DNA from: Halicephalobus mephisto
Lineage: Eukaryota > Nematoda > Chromadorea > Rhabditida > Panagrolaimidae
Reading direction: 5' to 3'
NCBI GenBank assembly: GCA_009193035.1
Contig: SWDT01000091.1
Span: 62,001-126,000 of the forward strand
DNA: 64,000 nucleotides
Every line of letters begins with the position of its first letter. Position 1 is the stretch's first letter. Below, piece after piece: positions 57,176-64,000 of the stretch. A program made the translations under genes and the position numbers. The notes below the pieces were generated by a model. That model saw nothing but the letters and a program-made list of their open reading frames with translations. It was not told the origin of the DNA and searched no databases.

Positions 57176-59871
57176 TTAATCTATTTGAATAACTTCAATG
57201 TTGTTTGATTTTGGATGATTTTCGATTTTTGAACATCCTTCACAATGTCGATCCTCAAAAACTCTCACATGAGCCCGAACTACAGAGTCATGATTAAGAC
57301 AGTTCTGACAAAAATAAACTTTTTCTTCTGGTCCAGAAAGAACTCCACTATCAAAACAGAAATATTTCCGATCATTGACAAAAAGTAAATTATCACGAAT
57401 TTGGAACTTTAAACCGTCAGAAACTGGAGAAAGAGGATTAGTTGGAATACATTGGGATAAATGGGAAGAAGTAGTCTTAATCTCCCCGTTGACGATCTTG
57501 ATGAACATTTGATATCCATGTTCTTGACAGAACTGACAGACAAATCCATCTTTGAATGGGACAAATTTTCTGACTAATTCTGGATTGTTTTTGTCATGTA
57601 TCGTTAGCTGAATGCCATCAGAACTCTCTTGATTCTTTTCCTTCTTCTTGTTAAGTTCATCAGGATCGGAATGATCTTCTTCTTCCATTTCCATGTCTTC
57701 CATCTGTTCAATTCCTTGCTTCGGACCTTCCTTATTCTGTTTCAACGGCTTGCAATCTGGCAAATGTTCGTAGATGATTGAAAGATGGCCCTTGTCATAG
57801 ATAAGTTTGACTTCTCTTCCGTGTTGATGACAATACTCACAAACACATTCATTCAGTTCATTATTTAACTGGAGGAATTTTCGGACGTAAACACTGTCAT
57901 TCGGTTCCTTGATGAAAATAGAATCGATATCGTTGTCGCTTATAATCCGTCTTCTAATATTATTTGGCGATTGATAAATCGGAAGCTGTGGAGTATTCTA
58001 AAAATGAATAATTTTAAATTAAAATTAAAAAATCTAAATTAACGTTATGTTATGATAGAAACTATATTGTAAAAACAACACCCTAAGAGATGGCCTGAAT
58101 ATCAGGGATCTTAATATACTGTAGGACATGAATGAAACTATTGGTGGTAGTTGTGGAAGAGATATATAATAATTGCTATCTGAGTCTTATTTGTTCCAAT
58201 GAAGATTATTACTATATTTCTGCTTCCTATCCGTTAGGACAGAAACCATACTAGAAACAACACCGAAAGAGATAGCCTGAATATCAGGAATTGTAGAATA
58301 TTGTAGAGCATGAATGAAACTATCAGTGGTAGTTGTGGAAGAGATATATAATAATTGCTATCTGAGTCTTATTTGTTCTAATAAAGATTATTAATATACT
58401 TCTGCTTCCTATCTGTTAGGACAGAAACCATACTAGAAAAATAACATCCGAAGAGATAGCCTGAATATCAGGGACCTTAATATACTGTAGGACATGAATG
58501 AGACTATAGGTTATCTTTTATGTGAGTGGAAATATAATAATTGTCAGTGTCTTATTGCTGAGTGAAGATTACTATTATGCTTCTGTTTTCTATCTTAACA
58601 GTTAATTTTTAATCATTGTAACCCTATCTATTAATAAATTACTTTTATGATAGAAACCATACTAGAAAAATAACATCCGAAGAGATAACCTGAATATCAG
58701 GGACCTTAATATACTGTAGGACATGAATGAGACTATAGGTTATCTTTTGTGTGAGTGGAAATATATAATAATTGTCAGTGTCTTATTGTTGAATAAAGGC
58801 TATTATTATACTTTCATTTCCTATCCTAACATTAATGGATTTTTGGTAGTTTTACAATAAAGGACGATTTTTAATTTTTATATGAAAACAAACCATGTTT
58901 GAAAAGCTTTTAACAGCTAACTTTCTCTTCATTAACTGTGATTTATTTTGATAGTTTTTCTTTGTTTTTTCAATCCACTTCTGACATTCGGCTTCATCCA
59001 TGGGACGACATCTCAGATCATGTTTATCATTTTCGAATTTCAACATAAATTTCTCTTTTTCGGACATGTTGGATGAGAAAACAGAAATCGAAAGACCTTT
59101 CCTTTTGCATTTGGAACATATATACTGTTGAATTTCATCATTCTTCACAAAAATACCGGAGTTATTAATTTTTTTGTTAACTCTACGGTAAATTCGTTTT
59201 AAATTTTGTTTTTCATCAACGATGAGGTATCTTGGGTCGTCGTTATAAAACTTAAAACTGCTTTTGTCGACTTCCTAAAATTGTAAAAATATAGTTTAAA
59301 ATAAAGTTTGTTGTGAAATTGTCTCAATACGAACTTTCAGAACACTTTACCAAATTTCAGAATTTTGGTTTTATCTATCGATTTTCAGTTTCTATTAGAT
59401 TCCAGAAGCTTTCTTTAGATCCTTAAAAATTCTAAGAACTTTCGTAGAATTCTGACCTTATTATATGAATAAATTTAGGAGAGTTAAACAGGGAATTAAA
59501 CTCACAGTTAGACTAGAAAAAGGTACTAGTCTATTAGTATGCTGTAATGGTGGATCTGCAGATTGTGGAGATGGGTTAGTATGCTGTGATGGTGGATTTG
59601 CAGGTTGTGAAGATGGGTTAGTATGCTGTGGTCGTGAATTTACAAGTTGTGGTGATGGATTAGTACTTTCGCTAAGGCATATGATGTCATCATCAGCATC
59701 TTCGTTATTTCCTGAAAGATTTGCAGATCCATCAACACAACAATTGGAGTCAGATATCGTTGGAAAAATTTTTATAACTTCAATACCTTGTGAGTCATCT
59801 TGTAGATTTGTCAAGATATCCTGGATTACATTTCTCGAAGATACGGATCCTGAATCTTTGTCTTGTTCCAT
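57176..59871 (-). CDS. Multi-module Cys/His protein, unrecognised family
   Basis: Exons 59871-59506, 59274-58894 and 57997-57176, all phase 0, give 522 aa. The ATG at 59871 follows a TTTTTCAG acceptor by seven bases, typical of a trans-spliced start. Residues ~1-122 are acidic and end in a Pro/Ser/Gln repeat (QHTNPSPQ-type, four units). The rest contains about four copies of a module with CxxC, ~25 residues, then His-x3/4-Cys: YICSKCKRKG...KHDLRC; CVCEYCHQHG...EHLPDC; FVCQFCQEHG...SHLSQC; and YFCQNCLNHD...RHCEGC. Each is preceded by a beta-rich LVRKFVPF/YVRKFLQL-type segment, and an acidic linker separates copies 2 and 3. The layout suggests zinc-binding modules distantly like FLYWCH or BED fingers, hence possibly nuclear. 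That is inference; no catalytic motif is seen. Confidence 0.75.
58010..58850. repeat. ~185-210-bp tandem repeat inside an intron
   Basis: Four units, each with AGAGATAGCCTGAATATCAG, CTTAATATACTGTAGGACAT, an ATATATAATAATTG core and TATTATACTTCTGCTTCCTA. They fill the second intron of the Cys/His gene. A fragment (CTGAATATCAGAGAGCTTGG, ATACTGTAGGATATGA) also occurs near 60940-60990. Confidence 0.8.
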
Positions 59872-59989
59872 AGCAATCTGAAAAATATAAATAATAAAAA
59901 TAATAAACAAAACAAAGTAATTTTTCTTATATAATTTCCACATTAATATAATAAAAAAATTCGGATAATTTTCAATAACTTTAAAAATC

Positions 59990-61051
59990 AAAAAATTATA
60001 AATTAAAACAACTTTAATTTCAAATTAAATTAAAAATTTGACATTTATTAACTTCTGTTTGAAAATCCAAAATTAAATAAAAATAAAAATAACGAAATTT
60101 TTAAAATTAAATCACGAAAAAAATTATTTTTAATTATTTTGTAATTATTTCGTCATTATCGAATTTTACTTAATTACACTATTTTTTAATTAAATTATTA
60201 TTTTTATTTAAAAATCCTCATAAAATTTTTAATTATAATAAATTTTAAATTATTATTTAAATTATTTTGTAAATTCTAATTTAAAAAAATCAATATATTC
60301 AATATCGGTCTTGACAGGTACGGTAATTTCGAAATATTTGAAGGATTCTGATTTTCGATTTTTTTATATTTAATAAATAAAAATTAAAAATTTAGAAAAA
60401 ATTTAGCGAAAATTAAAGTATAAATAATCATTTTTTCGTGTTCGAATCGCTGTTTGATTTTTTTGGAAAAAAAAATTGATAAAAATCATGTGATTTAAGA
60501 TAATATTTAAAAAAATATATTTTCAAAATATTAAATTCTCATATAAAATGAATTTATGTGAAAAAAACGAAAATCCTAAAATTTTCGAAAATCCGCATTG
60601 AAGAATTTTGTAAAAATATAATTTTTAATTTCTGTGAAAATACAATGTTGGAAAATGAACTAAACTACGAATTACAAACTACACAAAAACTGTAACTTTT
60701 AATTCTGTAAAAATTACGAAATGTAACATAATCGTCACATTTGTCTTTAATATTTGTTTTTTTTGACGAAAATTATAACTTAATAAAGAGGATCAAAGTT
60801 GCTGATTTTTCGAGCCAAACTAATTCAAATTTAAATTCTTGATTTTCAAAGTTCGATTCTAAAGTTTGAAATCGACAACTCTGGTGACGATTTCCGTTTG
60901 TTACTGAACCAAAAGCTATGCTTTTTATGTGTAGAAGTAACAGTCTGAATATCAGAGAGCTTGGGATACTGTAGGATATGAGCTAGGCTCTTTGTTGTTA
61001 TTTTATTTTCTATAACTTTACCGAGCCGATGTTCAAACTATAACAATATAT
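59990..61051. other. Intergenic, AT-rich, repeat fragments only
   Basis: No gene seen. Near 60720-60925 there is a relative of 45180-45290 (shared AACATAAT.GTCACATTT, ATAACTTAATAA, TTTGTTACT..CCAAAAG words), and near 60940-60990 a fragment of the 58-kb intron repeat. Confidence 0.5.
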
Positions 61052-61523
61052 GATTAGATTACAATTAACCTGTGTTTGATGTCTGATTCTGATTCCCAGC
61101 TTGTCCTCTATTGTCCATGTGTTCGGAGAACTTGTTGAGGCTATGTCTTCACAATCCCTCAGGCAGTCTGTGATGATTCTTGTTTCTTATTTGTTCGTAA
61201 TATTATGTCATTGTTGAGGTAGAAGTTGGTCCTGACACGACTAAAACAAGAATTGCTCACATGCGGGGCACCGTAAGAAAGTTGTTTTTGGTTTGTGGTC
61301 TAACCTCCGTACAAAGCCTATTATTGACAAGGATCCCTATTATTCGTGGCTCCCATTTCCCATATTGTCGAGGACCAACCCAGGAACCACAACAATATTT
61401 TGTATATCCTTGGAATCTACTGTACCTGATTATTCTGATACAAGTTTTTTAACTGGTTAGAAATCTAGTTCCTCGGTCGTAATCCAACTAGGATCTCATG
61501 ATTCCCAATCACATGCACTACCG
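61052..61523 (+). repeat. Dispersed ~473-bp repeat, copy 2
   Basis: Second copy of 511-983, same orientation, with the 63-codon frame at 61261-61452. The match ends at ACTACCG; sequence beyond differs, so the boundaries of the element are defined by the two copies. 61524-61977 shows no gene. Confidence 0.75.
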
Positions 61524-61977
61524 AGGATTCCGTTGTTATGTATCAAAAAATTGACTGATCTTAGATTGTACTTTGCTTATTGTCCTGGTAAATATTCATA
61601 CATCACTTTCATTTCTATCCTGAGATATAAGTTCCATTTTTATTGATCAAAAATAAACGTTTAATTATCGGTTTTTTCTTATTTAAAAGCAATTTTTCAT
61701 GTGACAATTCTCAACCAAAGATCGATTTTAAACTTCTGATAAAATCGCTATCAAATTTAATCAATTTTTTCATCCATGTTCGGATTTGATTTTCATTTTT
61801 TATTTTTATTCGACCAAATAATATGCTTCCAATAATTGAGATAACAGTTCAGATCAAGAATGGATCAACTTTTGGGAATAAAAAATGAAATATTAAGTGT
61901 CACGGGTAAATGTATGTTCTAGCACTGTTGGATAAAACTGAGATTAACGAATTGTGGACATAAATGACAAACACGTC

Positions 61978-63942
61978 TCAGGATGGCGGAGGACCGTTGA
62001 TGTACTCGAGTTGGGGTCCGAACATTCTTCTCCAGTTGTTCTGGGGAGTGTCATCGAAGTAAAAAGTCACGAAAATCAACGACAACAGTAGGAATCCGGT
62101 CAAGCCCAGGAGGATCTGGATGAATCTGGAGTTTTTGACGGATTGGATGGTCCTTCTGAACATCCCCGGCTGAGGTTCAAATTGCACTTCTGCATCTGAC
62201 GTACTCGATACTGTAGAAGTTGAGGATTCTTTGACTCCAGAAGTACGATGACGAAGAACGTTCCCAAAAGTCCCATTGACGAGATTGGAAGATTTTTGAA
62301 CATTTAGGAATCTGAAAATTATTTTTTATTTTTTTTTCGTGATTAATTATTTACTTTTCTTTGAGTCGTTCCAATTCTGATTTGAATTCTTTGAATTCTC
62401 TCCAGAATTTCGTTTGTCTTCCGGGTTTCGTTTTTCCGTTCAAAGAGGCGATTTCGCCGAACTGAGAAGTCAGGTTGTTGCAGACAGTTTCGAGGACGTT
62501 CAGTCGCTCTTGACAAAGATCCAGTTCAGATTGGATTTGCTAAAAATAATTATTATTTAAAAAACAAATTATTTCTTAAATCAATGCTCATCTAAATGTA
62601 TCAGTTTTTATTTAAAAAATCCAAACAAGAAATTAGATAGTGACTGATATGGTTGGAAAATCTCTCAAGTCAGTCACTATCCGAACGATTCTTGGGATGA
62701 TTTTTTAACGAAAAACAGCTCAAAACTTGGATAGTGACTAAAATAGACAACATTCATTCCAAATAAATCACTATTCAAACAATTATTAAAACAGTTTTTT
62801 AACTAACAACAGCTCCAGTAAAAACTAGGATAGTGACTGAAATAGACAACGTTCATTCCAAATAAATCACTATTCGAACAATTATTAAGTTTTTTAACTA
62901 ACAACAGCTTCAGTAAAAACTAGGATAGTGACTGAAATATACAACATTCATTCCAAATCAGTCACTATTCGAACAATTATTAAAACAGTTTTTTAACGAA
63001 AAACAGCTCCAGTAAAAATTTGAATAGTGACTGAAAATCTCACAAGAGCTAGTCACTATTCTGGATCTATAATCTATTATTGAAATTTGATTCTAATGAA
63101 TTTTAAAATATTATCTAGTTATATATTAAGAAATTTAATATTTAATTAGGTTTTAAACTGACCTGAACGAGACCTTCGCCGATTCCTCCCATGTTGTCCA
63201 TTTTCCTCTCCAATTCCACCATGGCTTGTCTGACATCCCCCATCGACTGGTATTTGACCATGGATTCAGCCAGTGTGTCGGTTCCTTCCCCGACAAATCC
63301 CAACGAATCCTCGACGTATTTGAGCAGGATGAAGAGCTCTCCGTTATGGTAGTTGTTGCTTGTTGATCCAGCCAGATCGTTTAAGGCTTTTTTGTTTTTC
63401 ATTAATTTCTGCCAGAGAGATTTTCTTTCAAAAATTACAGTTTCCAAATCTTGTAATTTCAAAGAAGCAACATCTGTTTCCATCAACTTTTCGAGGACTT
63501 TTTTGATCTCAGCTAAATGAGATTGGATCTCCTTGGCGATGATTTGATCTTCTTCCAAGGAATTCGAACCGAGTTCCTCTAAAGTGTACTTCCATTCTTT
63601 TCTCAATTCCTCGATTTCATTGATCTGATCCATGCTGATGTTCCTCGGGGAAGCCTGAACGATGGCAGTGAGTTTTTGCAAGTTCTGTTTAGCCGAAGAT
63701 CTGAGAGCTGATCGGATATCTTCTTTTTCTTCATCAAAAGCATCGTAATCTTCGATGAGTCTTCTGATTTGGATGTAGTTCTTTCTGGAGTCACTCAAAG
63801 CAGAATCGATGCCGGCTGGATCAGGGAGGGATAACTGAGATTGAAAATCTTCGTCGATGAGGGTTTCATCGAGAATCGAAGAAGTCGAAGCAGCCGGATC
63901 CGGGATAATCGCCGCAGACATGTCCGGAAGCGATGGAGGATC
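61978..63942 (-). CDS. unc-83: KASH-domain protein, 3' part (UNC-83-like)
   Basis: Outer nuclear membrane adaptor of the LINC complex; C. elegans UNC-83 binds kinesin-1 to move nuclei. Exons 63942-63163, 62539-62355 and 62311-61978 join in phase and give the last 432 residues; the acceptor at 63943 shows that more exons lie beyond the right edge. The first exon is a coiled-coil, spectrin-like region (acidic, with IRRLIEDYDAFDEEKED and ELRKEWKYTLEELGSN). The last exon has a Ser/Thr-rich linker, a basic NSRFIQ-type flank, one transmembrane segment (ILLGLTGFLLLSLIFVTFYF), and a short luminal tail ending FGPQLEYINGPPPS, the PPPX end that docks into SUN proteins. UNC-83 is chosen over ANC-1 because the protein is coiled-coil with a short linker and the other genes here map to the same C. 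elegans chromosome. Confidence 0.75.
62640..63065. repeat. Tandem 'agtcactatcc' repeat in KASH-gene intron
   Basis: Four ~115-bp units with AGGATAGTGACTGAAATAGAC, TTCATTCCAAATCAGTCAC and TTTTTTAACTAACAACAGCT blocks, in the intron 62540-63162. Same family as 10740-11090 and 17540-18090. Confidence 0.8.
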
Positions 63943-64000
63943 CTGAAACAAAAAAAAATAAATATTAAAAATCAATAAAAAATTAAAAAATAAATTTATT

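Overview
The window is nuclear DNA from a free-living or rhabditid-type nematode. The evidence is: AT-rich intergenic DNA with GC-richer exons; splice acceptors ending in TTTTCAG; recognisable nematode orthologues (a dop-2-like dopamine receptor, papilin/MIG-6 with lagrin repeats, SPE-39, an UNC-83-like KASH protein, a divergent HSP-16-type pair, an Str-superfamily chemoreceptor); and a near-exact genomic copy of the nematode SL1 spliced leader. From memory, the C. elegans counterparts of dop-2, mig-6, hsp-16, spe-39 and unc-83 all sit on chromosome V, so this looks like a chromosome-V-type segment. I cannot name the species.

Layout. 1-8.3 kb: no confident gene, a stack of tandem repeats (35, ~80, ~150, ~162, ~280 and 16 bp periods) with two small protein-like remnants on the minus strand. 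8.4-17.1 kb: a nine-exon D2-like dopamine receptor (+, 1064 aa) whose first two exons lie between two inverted copies of a ~590-bp repeat. 17.3-28.0 kb: twelve-exon papilin/mig-6 (-, 2106 aa), tail-to-tail with the receptor. 28.0-40.9 kb: a 12.8-kb gene-poor divergent intergenic region with short GC-richer islands, tandem repeats, a hairpin and a pyrimidine tract. 40.9-44.6 kb: a six-exon SK-type potassium channel (+). 45-48 kb: repeats, an intronless chemoreceptor (-), and the SL1 copy upstream of it on the same strand. 48.4-49.9 kb: two intronless small heat-shock genes sharing a promoter with four heat-shock elements spaced 73-74 bp apart. 50.5-55.0 kb (-): ATP synthase subunit c, an unrecognised secreted protein, and a SPE-39/VIPAS39 orthologue whose coding sequence ends early. 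55.8-56.4 kb: a decayed C-type-lectin-like gene. 57.2-59.9 kb (-): an unrecognised protein built of repeated Cys2-His-Cys modules. 61.05-61.52 kb: second copy of the repeat seen at 511-983. 62.0-63.9 kb (-): 3' exons of an UNC-83-like KASH gene running off the right edge.

The genes do not form an obvious pathway. The interest lies in genome-evolution marks: a fixed spliced-leader copy beside an intronless receptor gene, a retroposed short element with 19-bp target duplications in a channel intron, an amplified heat-shock enhancer, a possibly truncated SPE-39, and repeat families shared between introns of different genes. All splice models were built by hand; those of the receptor, papilin, channel, SPE-39, subunit c and zinc-module genes keep frame at every junction.
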